A program made the position numbers and the translations under genes. The notes beneath the pieces are model-generated. The model was given only the letters and a program-made list of their open reading frames with translations, had not been told where the DNA came from and did not search any database. Of a DNA stretch of 57,890 nucleotides, positions 15,063-23,756 are shown in pieces (position 1 is the stretch's first letter; the number at the start of each line of letters is the position of its first letter). The DNA is from Rubrivivax sp. (GTDB taxonomy: Bacteria; Pseudomonadota; Gammaproteobacteria; Burkholderiales; Burkholderiaceae_C): assembly GCA_021300575.1 (NCBI GenBank), contig JAJTDM010000052.1:1-57890 (forward strand). Reading direction: 5' to 3'.

Positions 15063-16238
15063 TCATGCAGACTCGTACAGACGCGTCAGCACGAACTCCC
15101 GGTGCCCCAGGGCTTCGGCCGCAGTCAACCGCCCATTGGCGGTGCGCAGCATGTTCTCCAACAGCAGGTCGCCGGCCTGGTCCAGCGTGATCTGGCGCTG
15201 CAGCAGGCCCGAGCTGTCCACGTCGATGTGTTCGCTCATCAGGCGCACGGTGCGGGGGTTGGCGCAGATCTTGATCACCGGCACGATGGGGTTGCCGATG
15301 ACGTTGCCCTGCCCCGTGGGAAAGAAGTGCACCGCGTAGCCGGAGGCTGCGCACAAGGTCACCATCTCGGCCGCGGCCGAGGACGAATCCATGAACCACA
15401 GGCCCGGGTGGGTGGGCATCTCGGCCTTGTCGATCACGCCGTCCACCGTGCAGCTCTTGCCGATCTTCTGGATGTTGCCCAGGGCCTTTTCCTCGATGGT
15501 GGTCAGACCGCCGGCAATGTTGCCCTTGGTGGGCTGGCTTTCCGACAAGTCCGAGGTCTTGTGGCGGTCCACCACCGCCTGGTAGCGGTTGAACATGAAC
15601 ATGAACTTCTCGCGCACGGCATCGGTGGCGCAGCGCGCGGCCACGATGTGCTCGCCGCCAGTGAGTTCGGTGGTCTCGCCAAAGCACAGGTAGCTGCCCA
15701 GGGCGTGCAGCTTGTCGAAGGCGTTGCCCACGGTGGGGTTGGCCCCGCAGCCGCTGGTGGTGTCGCTCTCGCCGCACTTGGTGGAGACCCACAGCTCGTG
15801 CAGCGGGCAGACCTCGCGCTGCTTCTCGCTGGCCCACTGCACGAACTCGCGCGCCGCCTTGCTGGCGCGCATGATGGTGTCGTGGTCACCGTGGCCCTCG
15901 ATGCCAAAGCCCACCACCGGCTTGCCCGTGGCGGCGATGCCGTCCACCACCTTCTTGGTCCAGCCGTCCTCGATGCCGATGACCACCACCGCGGCCACGT
16001 TGGGGTTGCAGCCCGTGCCGATCAGCGTGCGGAAGTGCAGGTCCAGGTCGGCCCCGAACTGCAGACGCCCGTACGGGTGCGGGATGGCCATGGTGCCCTT
16101 GATGTTGTGGGCCACGGCCTCGCTGGCAGCGTTGGACAGGTCGTCCAGCGGCAGGATGATGACGTGGTTGCGCACGCCCACGCGGCCGTTCTCGCGGCGG
16201 TAGCCGAGGAAGGTGGTGTTCTTGTCGATGACGCTCAT
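15063..16238 (-). CDS. suyB: (2R)-sulfolactate sulfo-lyase large subunit-like (UxaA/altronate dehydratase family)
   Basis: This is a 391-residue protein of the UxaA C-terminal catalytic family. It begins [20 protein letters not shown], the canonical family start, and contains Cys residues suited to the Fe-S-type active site ([27 protein letters not shown]). Separate small (SAF) and large subunits are characteristic of SuyAB, which splits (R)-sulfolactate into pyruvate and sulfite. Split altronate/galactarate dehydratase relatives also exist. The sulfolactate reading is favoured by the SuyA partner, the adjacent comC-like remnant, and xsc and soeABC nearby. The ATG at 16238 overlaps suyA closely, with its stop 6 bases upstream. 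Confidence 0.75.
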   Translation of the reverse strand: MSVIDKNTTFLGYRRENGRVGVRNHVIILPLDDLSNAASEAVAHNIKGTMAIPHPYGRLQFGADLDLHFRTLIGTGCNPNVAAVVVIGIEDGWTKKVVDGIAATGKPVVGFGIEGHGDHDTIMRASKAAREFVQWASEKQREVCPLHELWVSTKCGESDTTSGCGANPTVGNAFDKLHALGSYLCFGETTELTGGEHIVAARCATDAVREKFMFMFNRYQAVVDRHKTSDLSESQPTKGNIAGGLTTIEEKALGNIQKIGKSCTVDGVIDKAEMPTHPGLWFMDSSSAAAEMVTLCAASGYAVHFFPTGQGNVIGNPIVPVIKICANPRTVRLMSEHIDVDSSGLLQRQITLDQAGDLLLENMLRTANGRLTAAEALGHREFVLTRLYESA

Positions 16239-16243
16239 GGGAT

Positions 16244-16525
16244 TCACCACCGCTTGGTCTTGATGTTGTGGACATGGGCGTGCTCGCCCGCCTTGATGGG
16301 CGCGACCACGCGCCCCATGTCGATGCCGTACTTGACGACGGTGTCGCCCGGGCTCATGTCCTTGAGCGCCACCTTGTGACCGATGGGGATGTCCTGCAAC
16401 GCCTGCAGCGTGACCATCCGGTCCTCGTCCATGATCCAGCCGTTCAAGGCCATGCCGGCCTTGACCCCTTCCACGACCACGACTGCCACGCAGTCGTTCG
16501 CGTCGTGCAACACGAAGTGATTCAT
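16244..16525 (-). CDS. suyA: (2R)-sulfolactate sulfo-lyase small subunit-like (SAF domain)
   Basis: This is a 93-residue SAF-domain protein with [10 protein letters not shown] at residues 15-24 and [23 protein letters not shown] in the middle, ending [10 protein letters not shown]. The SAF domain supplies substrate-binding and regulatory residues to the UxaA-type catalytic subunit encoded by the next gene. The C-terminal KTKRW is what I recall from SuyA proteins. The ATG at 16525 is chosen because AGGAG lies 6 bases upstream; the in-frame codon at 16543 would overlap that site. It is the first gene of the operon. Confidence 0.75.
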   Translation of the reverse strand: MNHFVLHDANDCVAVVVVEGVKAGMALNGWIMDEDRMVTLQALQDIPIGHKVALKDMSPGDTVVKYGIDMGRVVAPIKAGEHAHVHNIKTKRW

Positions 16526-16753
16526 CGCTTGCTCCTGATCCACACCTCCTGCCCGCGGCAGGTCCGGCGCCCAGTATCGGCAGGCGGGTTCGCGGGCGTC
16601 AATCCATCCGAAGCGAAATTTCGTCAGCCGACATCACCCGACAAGATCAAGCTCGGATGAGGCCTGAACATGAAGACAGCCCTGTTCACATGGCCAGGCT
16701 GTTGGCGTCAAGGCCTGCTGCCTCGCCGGCGACAGCAATGACGAAGCGAGCGG
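16526..16753 (-). promoter_or_regulatory. upstream region of suyAB with a 10-base palindrome
   Basis: This 228-base gap has no convincing gene. A perfect palindrome CGAAATTTCG at 16614-16623, about 90 bases before suyA, is the only clear operator-like sequence. No cognate regulator gene is adjacent. Confidence 0.35.
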
Positions 16754-17180
16754 TCAATCCCGCATGGCCGACGCCGCAGCGGCGTAGCCGCCGCCCGCAC
16801 CATCCAGGAAGTGCAGGTGCCCGTCGTCCAGCACCGAGGGTACGTAGCAGGTCAGCACGGCGCGGTCCTGCAGTGACAGGCCGTAGCGCACCGCACCGGC
16901 CTGCCGTTCCTGCTCCACCAGATGGATCATCTGGTCCACCTCGGCCGGGGTCAGCGAGAGCGTCATGCGCAGGCCGTCCTGCACCTTGCGAAAGTCCGTG
17001 TTCAGGCCGGTGATCCGCTGGTAGTGGCGGGGGTCGAAGCGGCCGAGCCGCCAGCCGGTACTGCTCGGGACCGGACCGCAGCCCGGGCTCGCCGATCAGC
17101 GACACGATCTTGCGGCCTTGAGCCTGCACGGGCAGCCACCGGCAGGACAGCGCCCCCGCCTCGGAGAGCGCGATCAATTG
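16754..17180 (-). pseudogene. C-terminal remnant of a DUF3095 protein, frameshifted
   Basis: Two frames together read as the end of a DUF3095 protein. The first part is ALSEAGALSCRWLPVQAQGRKIVSLI. After a frameshift near 17050 it continues as RFDPRHYQRITGLNTDFRKV, DGLRMTLSLTPAEVDQM and, at the end, HLHFLDGAGGGYAAAA. DUF3095 proteins are about 380 residues; only about 140 remain. The gene therefore lacks most of its N-terminus and is unlikely to be functional. Confidence 0.65.
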
Positions 17181-17223
17181 GTTACCTTCAGGTTACCCGC
17201 ACGGTGCGTTGGACAGGTATAAC
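17180..17223 (+). promoter_or_regulatory. candidate promoter with 11-base-spaced direct repeats
   Basis: GGTTACC occurs twice (17180-17186 and 17191-17197), one helical turn apart. A TATAAC -10 box follows at 17218-17223. This is the layout used by response-regulator-type activators just upstream of a -10. It would drive the binding-protein/GGDEF pair. Confidence 0.4.
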
Positions 17224-17266
17224 CGCGCCATCACCCCTGGGGCGCCAGTGCCCGGCCATCGTCACC

Positions 17267-18109
17267 ATGAAACACCTGCTGACTTTCGCGCTCGCGTGCG
17301 GCATGGCCCCGGGCTTGGTGCTGGCCCAGATCCGATTCGCTCCCGAGAAGGACTACGGCCCCTTCGTCTACCAGACGGCCGAGGGCCGCGTCGAAGGTCT
17401 GTCCATCGACATCCTGGAAGCGCTGAAGCCGGGGCTCGATGCGCCCGTGCTGACGCTGCCGGCGCAACCGCTGTCGGCCATCCTGGAGGCGGCCAGACGA
17501 GGCGAAGTGGACTTGATTTCCTCGCTGCGGCCTACGCCCGAGCGCTCCGCCTACCTGGCCTTCACCCCGGCCTACGTGCAGGTGCCTGCGGTGCTGGTGG
17601 TTCGCCAAAGCGTCAGCCCCGCGCAGTTGAAGGACCTGAACGCCCAGCGCGTGGCCGTGGGCCAGGGCTATGCGGTGGAAGCGTTCGTGCGTCAGGCCTA
17701 TCCGCTGGTGGACTGGCAGGCGGTGCCGGACGACCTGAGCGCTCTGCAAGGCCTGATGGCCGGCAGGTACCAGGCGGTGGTGGCCGACATCGCCAGCGTG
17801 AGCCACCTGATGCGGCAGCAGCAGGTGAAGGGGGTCCAGGTGTCCCAGGCCGTGGGTTTTGACTATCCCTTGAGCTTCGCGTACCGCAAGTCCCTGCCCC
17901 AACTTGGCCGGCAGCTCGAGGTGGGGCTCCAACGCCTGGACGACGGCACGCGGCAGAAGATCATCAACCGCTGGATTGACACGCAGGCGCTGCAGTACGA
18001 GGACACGCGGCGCCGAACCCTGCGCTGGGCGGGCCTGGGGCTGGCCGCCCTGGCCATCGCCGCCCTGGCCATGCTGGCCTTACGCCGTCGGCGCACCCCC
18101 TCCCCATGA
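17267..18109 (+). CDS. membrane-tethered periplasmic solute-binding protein (SBP_bac_3 family)
   Basis: This is a 280-residue protein with a signal peptide (cleavage near LVLAQI) and a complete SBP_bac_3 binding lobe pair (IRFAPEKDYGPFVYQTAEGR to RWIDTQAL). It ends with a transmembrane helix (LGLAALAIAALAMLAL) and a basic tail RRRRTPSP. ABC-type binding proteins are normally free or lipidated, whereas the C-terminal anchor is typical of a sensor module. The stop overlaps the start of the following diguanylate cyclase gene (ATGA). I infer that it reports periplasmic ligand to that cyclase rather than feeding a transporter, since no ABC permease is nearby. The ATG at 17267 gives the signal peptide. 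Confidence 0.82.
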   Translation: MKHLLTFALACGMAPGLVLAQIRFAPEKDYGPFVYQTAEGRVEGLSIDILEALKPGLDAPVLTLPAQPLSAILEAARRGEVDLISSLRPTPERSAYLAFTPAYVQVPAVLVVRQSVSPAQLKDLNAQRVAVGQGYAVEAFVRQAYPLVDWQAVPDDLSALQGLMAGRYQAVVADIASVSHLMRQQQVKGVQVSQAVGFDYPLSFAYRKSLPQLGRQLEVGLQRLDDGTRQKIINRWIDTQALQYEDTRRRTLRWAGLGLAALAIAALAMLALRRRRTPSP

Positions 18110-19926
18110 CCCCGCCGCTGCAGGCGAGCGCGCCGCGCTCGGCCCTCTGGATCGCCGGTCTGGCCTTGCTCTACGGGCTGGCGTCGGTGGCCTCCCTGCT
18201 GCTGGCAGCCCGACCGGGCCAGATTGCCACGCTGTGGTTCGCCAACCCGCTGGGCACCGTGGCCCTTCTGGCGCTGCCCCGGCGGCAATGGCCGCTGATG
18301 CTGATCGGCCTGGGGCTGGCCAACCTGCTGGCCAACGTGGTGGTCAACCTGCCCTCGCAGGCGCTGGATGTCCAGGCGTGGAGGTCGGCTGCGGCTTTCG
18401 TGCCGGGCAATTGCGCGGAGATCTTGCTGGCGGCCTGGCTGCTGGTGCGGGTGGGCGTGCGGGCCCAGGATCTTCTGCACCCTGCCCGCCTGGCCGTGCT
18501 CTTCGGTGCAGGAGTCCTGGTGCCGACGTTGCTGAGCGCACTGGCCGGTGCTGCCCTGGTGGCCCGCCCGGCGCCGGACGATTTTGCCCGGGTGTGGGCC
18601 ACGTGGCTGGCTGGCGGGCTGATTGGCAGCGTGGCCGTGCTGCCCCTGGCCCTGACGGTGTGGCTGCGGGGCCCGCGGCACCTGCTGCAAGCCTTGAACA
18701 GCCCGCTCCATCTGGGCCTGCTGGTGCTGGCCGTGGCCATCACGCTGCTGGCGGCGACCACGCTGACCCAGCCCTTTGTGGTGATCGCCATGGCGCTCGG
18801 GCTGCTGGCAGCCGTCAGCGGCTTGACGGTCACGGCACTGGGCTGCCTGGTGGTGGCCGTGCTGATCGGCCTGCTCATCGGCTCCGGCATCCTGTTGCTG
18901 CCCCCTTCAGCCGCCTGGTGGGGTGACAGCCTGTACTACGGCGCCGTGCTGGCCACCCTGCTGCCCGGTATCTTCCTGGCGGCCACGGTGGACAGCCGTC
19001 GTGACACGCTGCAGCGCCTGAGCGCCAGCGAAGCGCGGCTGCGCTCCCTGTACACCCAGACACCCGCCATGCTGCATTCGCTGGATGCCACCGGCCGCAT
19101 CATCAATGTCAGCCAGCAGTGGCTGAAGACGCTCGGGTTCGCTGAACATGAGGTGCTGGGTCGGCCCGTCACCGACTTCCTGACACCCGATTCAGCTCGT
19201 CTGGCGGCGTACCTGATCGACCCGAGCCGGCTCGACGACGGTCGTGTCACCGTCTCCGAACTGCAGATGGTCCGCGCCGACGGTGGCTTGCTGGATGTGG
19301 TGGTCTCAGCCATCTGGGAACACGACGGTACGGGCCGTGCCGTGCGCCGGCTGGCGGTGGTGGAGGACGTCACGGAGAAGAAGAGGCTGGCTGCGCTGAG
19401 CCACTTTGCAGAGCACGATGCGCTGACGGGGCTGCCGAACCGGGTGCTGCTGCAAGACCGGCTGGAGCGCGCCTGCGTCCAGCACGCCCGCCACGGAGGC
19501 CAGTTCGCACTGGCTTTTCTGGACCTGGATCACTTCAAGGCCATCAACGACACCCACGGCCATGACACCGGAGACGCACTGCTGAAGGCGGTGGCGCAAC
19601 GCCTGCAGGATTCACTGCGGGCGTCTGACACGGTGTGCCGGCTGGGCGGTGACGAGTTCGTGCTGCTGCTGACAGACCTGGACGGCGTGGCGCAAGCCCA
19701 GGCACTCGCGCAGAAGGTGCTGGGTCATGTGACGCAGCCGTGCCTGCTGGGGGATGGGGATGAGGCCGTGATGGTGGATGTCGGCTGCAGCATGGGCCTG
19801 GCGATCTTCCCGCAGCATGGCCAGGACCCGGCGGCCCTGCTGCTGCATGCCGACCAGGCGATGTACACCGCCAAGCGCAGCGGCCGCAACCGGTGGGTCG
19901 TGTACGCCCCCGAGGGCCGGGCGTGA
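18106..19926 (+). CDS. MASE1-PAS-GGDEF diguanylate cyclase
   Basis: This is a 606-residue inner-membrane protein. Residues about 10-300 form a MASE1-type multi-pass sensor domain. A PAS domain follows from about 310 (LYTQTPAMLHSLDATGRIIN) to 425, then a GGDEF domain with intact active site RLGGDEFVLLL near residue 515 and substrate residues in DHFKAINDTHGHDTGDALL. The product-inhibition I-site RASD lies five residues before GGDEF, so feedback by c-di-GMP is expected. No EAL domain follows. Translational coupling to the tethered binding protein suggests a two-part receptor that controls c-di-GMP synthesis. Confidence 0.92.
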   Translation: MTPPLQASAPRSALWIAGLALLYGLASVASLLLAARPGQIATLWFANPLGTVALLALPRRQWPLMLIGLGLANLLANVVVNLPSQALDVQAWRSAAAFVPGNCAEILLAAWLLVRVGVRAQDLLHPARLAVLFGAGVLVPTLLSALAGAALVARPAPDDFARVWATWLAGGLIGSVAVLPLALTVWLRGPRHLLQALNSPLHLGLLVLAVAITLLAATTLTQPFVVIAMALGLLAAVSGLTVTALGCLVVAVLIGLLIGSGILLLPPSAAWWGDSLYYGAVLATLLPGIFLAATVDSRRDTLQRLSASEARLRSLYTQTPAMLHSLDATGRIINVSQQWLKTLGFAEHEVLGRPVTDFLTPDSARLAAYLIDPSRLDDGRVTVSELQMVRADGGLLDVVVSAIWEHDGTGRAVRRLAVVEDVTEKKRLAALSHFAEHDALTGLPNRVLLQDRLERACVQHARHGGQFALAFLDLDHFKAINDTHGHDTGDALLKAVAQRLQDSLRASDTVCRLGGDEFVLLLTDLDGVAQAQALAQKVLGHVTQPCLLGDGDEAVMVDVGCSMGLAIFPQHGQDPAALLLHADQAMYTAKRSGRNRWVVYAPEGRA

Positions 19927-20062
19927 GGCCGCCACGCGGCGATGTCACCCGTGACCGCCTCAAATTGACCCTGGAAGCCGCACGCGACCTCAGGCTTACG
20001 CTATTCTGAAACCCTTGCAGCGCTCCACACGCACTGCGTGGCATCTTCTGGAGACACGCCCC

Positions 20063-20542
20063 ATGAGCGCACAGCATCTCCGTCAGGGCGACGAGCCTGG
20101 CCCCGGCCCCCAACTGCCGCTGCTGCATCAAGTGGTGTACTGCAGCCGCGCGGCCCGCGAGGTGGACGACTCGGTCGTGGACCGCATCGTGGCCACGGCC
20201 CGGCGCACCAATCCCAGGCAGGGCATCACGGGCTTGCTGGTGTTCGGCAGCGGGGTGTTCTTCCAGTGGCTGGAAGGCCCTCGGGACCACGTCACCGGGC
20301 TGATGGCCCGGATAAAGCACGACCCCCGTCACGATGAAGTCGTCATGCTGAGCCAAAGCGAAGAGGTGCGCGAGCGACTGTTTCCAGACTGGAGCATGGA
20401 ACTGGTGACACCCGATCAGATCCGCGAAGTCTTGCTCGATGCCTTGGCGAACACCGAGGATGAAAAGAACACCGAATCGCTGAACCTGCTGCTGCAGAAG
20501 ATCGATTCGAACGGACTGGGCAGGCTGATGCGGGAGGTGTAG
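20063..20542 (+). CDS. BLUF-domain blue-light photoreceptor
   Basis: This is a 159-residue single-domain BLUF protein. The flavin-binding pattern is complete: Tyr in HQVVYCSRAA, Asn in RRTNPRQGITGLLVFG, Gln in FFQWLEGPRDHV and the DPRHDEV helix. A C-terminal helical extension (about 45 residues) could transmit the light signal to a partner. BLUF proteins often control c-di-GMP or anti-repressors, and this one follows the GGDEF gene by 136 bases on the same strand. The ATG at 20063 has GGAGA upstream. Confidence 0.9.
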   Translation: MSAQHLRQGDEPGPGPQLPLLHQVVYCSRAAREVDDSVVDRIVATARRTNPRQGITGLLVFGSGVFFQWLEGPRDHVTGLMARIKHDPRHDEVVMLSQSEEVRERLFPDWSMELVTPDQIREVLLDALANTEDEKNTESLNLLLQKIDSNGLGRLMREV

Positions 20543-20728
20543 CCTCCTCTTGAGATCGACCAGCAGTTGCCGACCCTGTGCTGCTTGGTCGCCCTGACCG
20601 CCGAGGTTTGGGCTTTCAAGCCTGCGCCCCGCCTGTGGGCTCTGCCGCGCAGACAGGCACAACCCGGGGACTGGATCCAGCGTGAGGATGCGCAGTCACG
20701 GCACTGGCATCACCGCCGACGATGGGCG

Positions 20729-22546
20729 TTGAACATCGACGCCGCCCCTTCCTTGCTCCCCACTTCACCTCTTGTCCGTCTTTGGGCTGCCATCCCTGGC
20801 AGGCGACGGTTGCAGTTGGTGGCCTTGCTGGGCTTCACGCTGGTGGCCTCGCTGGCAGAAGTCTTCTCCATTGGCGCGGTGCTGCCCTTTCTGGGCGTGC
20901 TCACGGCACCGGAGAAGGTCTTTGCCCACGCCTACGCGCAGCCCTTGATCACCCGCCTGGGCATCACCACGCCGGAGGGCCTTTTGCTGCCCGCCACCGT
21001 GCTGTTCTGCGGCGCAGCGCTGCTGTCCGCCATCATCAGGATTCTTGCCATCTGGCTTCGTACGCGCATGACCTTTGCCACAGGCGCAGATCTCAGCGTG
21101 GAGGTGTACCGCCGCACGCTCTATCAGCCCTACGCCGTGCATCTTGCTCGCAACAGCAGCGAAGTCATCGACGCTGTCTCAGGCAAGGTCAACACGGTGA
21201 TCTTCAGCGTCATAGGTCCGCTGCTCATCATCGTGTCCAACATCTTGATGCTGGGTGTCATCCTGGTGGCGCTGCTGCTGTACAAGCCGGTCGTGGCCCT
21301 GGCCACGTTCACGGGGTTCGGCCTGATCTACCTGGGCATCTACCGGGTCAGCCGCGCACACCTTCGTGCCAACAGCCAGCGCGTGGCGGACAGCTCCACG
21401 CGGCGGATCAAGTCCCTGCAGGAGGGTCTGGGCGGCATCCGCGACGTGTTGCTGGACCACTCCCAGGCCGTCTACTGCAACGAGTACCGGAAGGCCGACC
21501 AACGTATGCGCCGCGCGCAGGCCCACACCGCCGTGACAGGGGATACGCCGCGTTTTGCGATCGAGGCGCTGGGGGTGTGCTTCATTGCCGCCTTGGCTTA
21601 CACCCTGGCGCTGCAGCCCGAAGGGTTCTCGGCCGCCCTGCCCGTGGTGGGTGCGCTGGCCATTGCGGCGCAACGCATGCTGCCCCTGCTGCAGCAGATT
21701 TACCACGCCTTGACGAGCCTGAGCGGGAGCGATCAGTCCCTGCAGGACACCCTGGCCCTGCTGGAGCAGCGCATGCCCGCCACGCCAACCACGGCGCCGG
21801 GCGAGCGCGTGCCCTTTGAGCGCGTGCTGGAGTGCAGCGGCCTGGGCTATCGATACCGGCCTGACAGGCCCTGGGCCCTCAGGAACCTGAACATGCGCAT
21901 CGCCAAGGGCAGCCGCGTGGGCTTCATTGGCACCACTGGCGGCGGCAAGAGCACCCTGCTGGACATCATCATGGGCCTGCTGCAGCCCTCCGAAGGGCAG
22001 CTGCGCGTGGACGGCCAGCCCATCACCGAGGCCAACGCCGGCCTGTGGCAACGCCGCATCGCCCACGTGCCCCAGACCATCTACCTGTCAGACGCGAGCA
22101 TCGCCGAGAACATCGCTTTCGGAGTGCCGCGAGAGGACATCGACATGGAGCGCGTGCGTCAGGCCGCGGCAAAGGCCCAGATGGCACCGACCATCCAGGA
22201 GTGGCCTCAGGGCTATGAGACCTTCGTCGGCGAGCGAGGCGTTCGCCTGTCGGGGGGGCAACGCCAGCGCATCGGGATCGCCCGAGCGCTGTACAAGCAA
22301 GCCGACGTGCTGGTCTTGGACGAAGCCACCAGCGCCCTGGACAACACCACGGAACGCGCGGTCATGGACGCAATCGATGGGCTCGGACGCGATCTCACCA
22401 TCCTCATCGTGGCGCACCGCCTCACCACGTTGGGGGGTTGCGACCAGATCGTCGAGCTTGCCGGCGGCGAACTGCACGCCGTGAGCAAAGACTCTGACCT
22501 GCCAGCAATGCGCCAGCTACGGCCAGCAACTCAGGCGGCTGGCTGA
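20729..22546 (+). CDS. ABC exporter, fused membrane and ATPase domains (MsbA/PglK-like)
   Basis: This half-transporter of about 605 residues has six hydrophobic segments in the first 320 residues and an ATPase domain with Walker A GTTGGGKST (about 402-410), signature LSGGQRQRIGIARAL, Walker B VLVLDEATSAL and switch His in IVAHRLTT. Such proteins homodimerise and flip lipids, lipid-linked glycans or peptides outward. The start is uncertain: I propose TTG at 20729 (reading MNIDAAPSLLP); the frame is open from 20567 but the upstream part looks non-coding. The following acyltransferase gene, 55 bases downstream, suggests a role in envelope glycan or lipid export. Confidence 0.85.
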   Translation: MNIDAAPSLLPTSPLVRLWAAIPGRRRLQLVALLGFTLVASLAEVFSIGAVLPFLGVLTAPEKVFAHAYAQPLITRLGITTPEGLLLPATVLFCGAALLSAIIRILAIWLRTRMTFATGADLSVEVYRRTLYQPYAVHLARNSSEVIDAVSGKVNTVIFSVIGPLLIIVSNILMLGVILVALLLYKPVVALATFTGFGLIYLGIYRVSRAHLRANSQRVADSSTRRIKSLQEGLGGIRDVLLDHSQAVYCNEYRKADQRMRRAQAHTAVTGDTPRFAIEALGVCFIAALAYTLALQPEGFSAALPVVGALAIAAQRMLPLLQQIYHALTSLSGSDQSLQDTLALLEQRMPATPTTAPGERVPFERVLECSGLGYRYRPDRPWALRNLNMRIAKGSRVGFIGTTGGGKSTLLDIIMGLLQPSEGQLRVDGQPITEANAGLWQRRIAHVPQTIYLSDASIAENIAFGVPREDIDMERVRQAAAKAQMAPTIQEWPQGYETFVGERGVRLSGGQRQRIGIARALYKQADVLVLDEATSALDNTTERAVMDAIDGLGRDLTILIVAHRLTTLGGCDQIVELAGGELHAVSKDSDLPAMRQLRPATQAAG

Positions 22547-22601
22547 TGCAGCCCAGTCCATTCATCGATCAGGCCGAGCGAACCCTTCGAAGGAACCCAG
22601 G

Positions 22602-23753
22602 GTGAGAGCCGAGTTTCATGACCGCATCGACACGCTGGCGGCGCTGCGCGCCCCGTGGCGGGCCCTGGAGTCCCGGGCGCTGGAGCCCAATGCCTACCTG
22701 TCGGCCCGCTTTGTGCTGCCGGCCCTGAAGTGGCTGCCTGCCACCACTCCCGTTTGGGCCGTGAGCGTGCACGACAGCGCGGCGCGCGGTGGTGAACTGC
22801 GGGGATTGGGCCTGTTCCAGCCGAGAGTGCCCAGGCTGCTGTTTCCACTGCCGCATGCGCAGGTCTACACCTCACCGCATTCCTTCCTCGGGGGGGTGCT
22901 GCTGGATGCCGAGAGGGCACACCCCGCGCTCAACACCATGCTGGAAGCGTTGTCCAGGCGCACGAACGGCTTGCGACTGAACCAGGTGCCCCGCGCAGGC
23001 GCCACCTCCCGGGTGGTGCATCACGTCGTGGCCGAGCGAGGTGCCTCCTGGCACGAGGAGGAGTGGCATGAGCGAGCCTGCATCCTGCCTTCCGAGGGCT
23101 GGGCCAGCCGATGGCGCCAGCACGTAGCGGCCTCGCGCCTGCAAGGCTACGAACGCCAGTGGCGCAAGCTGGCCGAGTCTGGCGCGGCCACGTGGCATTA
23201 CCTTCGGGGTGACGAGGTGCAGGACCGGACGATCGACCGCTTCATCGAACTGGAGCACGCAGGCTGGAAAGGTGAGCAAGGCACCTCGCTGCGCTCAGAC
23301 CCCCGTCATACGGGGTTCTTCCAGGAGATGACCCGCGCCTTCCGGGACGACGGCGACCTCTTCTTCACCGAGCTGAGGCTGAACGGCGAGGTCATCGCCT
23401 CCACCTGCAATCTGGCGTCAGGCCGCGACGGTTTCGCGTTCAAGGTGAGCTTCGACCCACGCTACGCAAAGCACAGCCCCGGCCTCTTGAACGAGCTGGG
23501 CTTTCTGAAGGGCCTGGAGAGCCCGGTGGAGCACTTCGGCTCCATTGACAGCGGCTCGGAACCGGGGTCCTTCATCGAGCAACTCTGGCCCGACCGGGTC
23601 CAGCTGCATTCGGGGTCCATCGCGCTGGGGGCGCTCACGAGAGCCGCGGCGCAGACAGCCAAGGCGCTGTCGGTCCTGCGACGACGGCTGATCGGGCCGC
23701 CCGCACCCGCGATTCCTTCCGCCCTTCGTCAGCAGCGGCCCACACAACCCTGA
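22602..23753 (+). CDS. BcsL/CelD-like acyltransferase (GNAT/FemAB fold)
   Basis: This is a 383-residue protein of the Acetyltransf_6 (CelD/BcsL) family. The diagnostic block is in the C-terminal half: FFTELRLNGEVIASTCNL, FAFKVSFDPRYAKHSPG and LLNELGFLKGLE. Family members acylate cell-surface polysaccharides such as cellulose. A GTG start at 22602 with AGGAACCCAGG upstream is chosen. It probably forms a unit with the ABC exporter and could decorate the exported glycan. The substrate is unknown. Confidence 0.8.
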   Translation: MRAEFHDRIDTLAALRAPWRALESRALEPNAYLSARFVLPALKWLPATTPVWAVSVHDSAARGGELRGLGLFQPRVPRLLFPLPHAQVYTSPHSFLGGVLLDAERAHPALNTMLEALSRRTNGLRLNQVPRAGATSRVVHHVVAERGASWHEEEWHERACILPSEGWASRWRQHVAASRLQGYERQWRKLAESGAATWHYLRGDEVQDRTIDRFIELEHAGWKGEQGTSLRSDPRHTGFFQEMTRAFRDDGDLFFTELRLNGEVIASTCNLASGRDGFAFKVSFDPRYAKHSPGLLNELGFLKGLESPVEHFGSIDSGSEPGSFIEQLWPDRVQLHSGSIALGALTRAAAQTAKALSVLRRRLIGPPAPAIPSALRQQRPTQP

Positions 23754-23756
23754 GCA

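Noticed and set aside
15100..15837. Upstream part of a 333-codon minus-strand frame overlapping suyB
   Set aside because: Only its last part (before pfkB) matches Ldh2; the rest is an out-of-frame reading of suyB.
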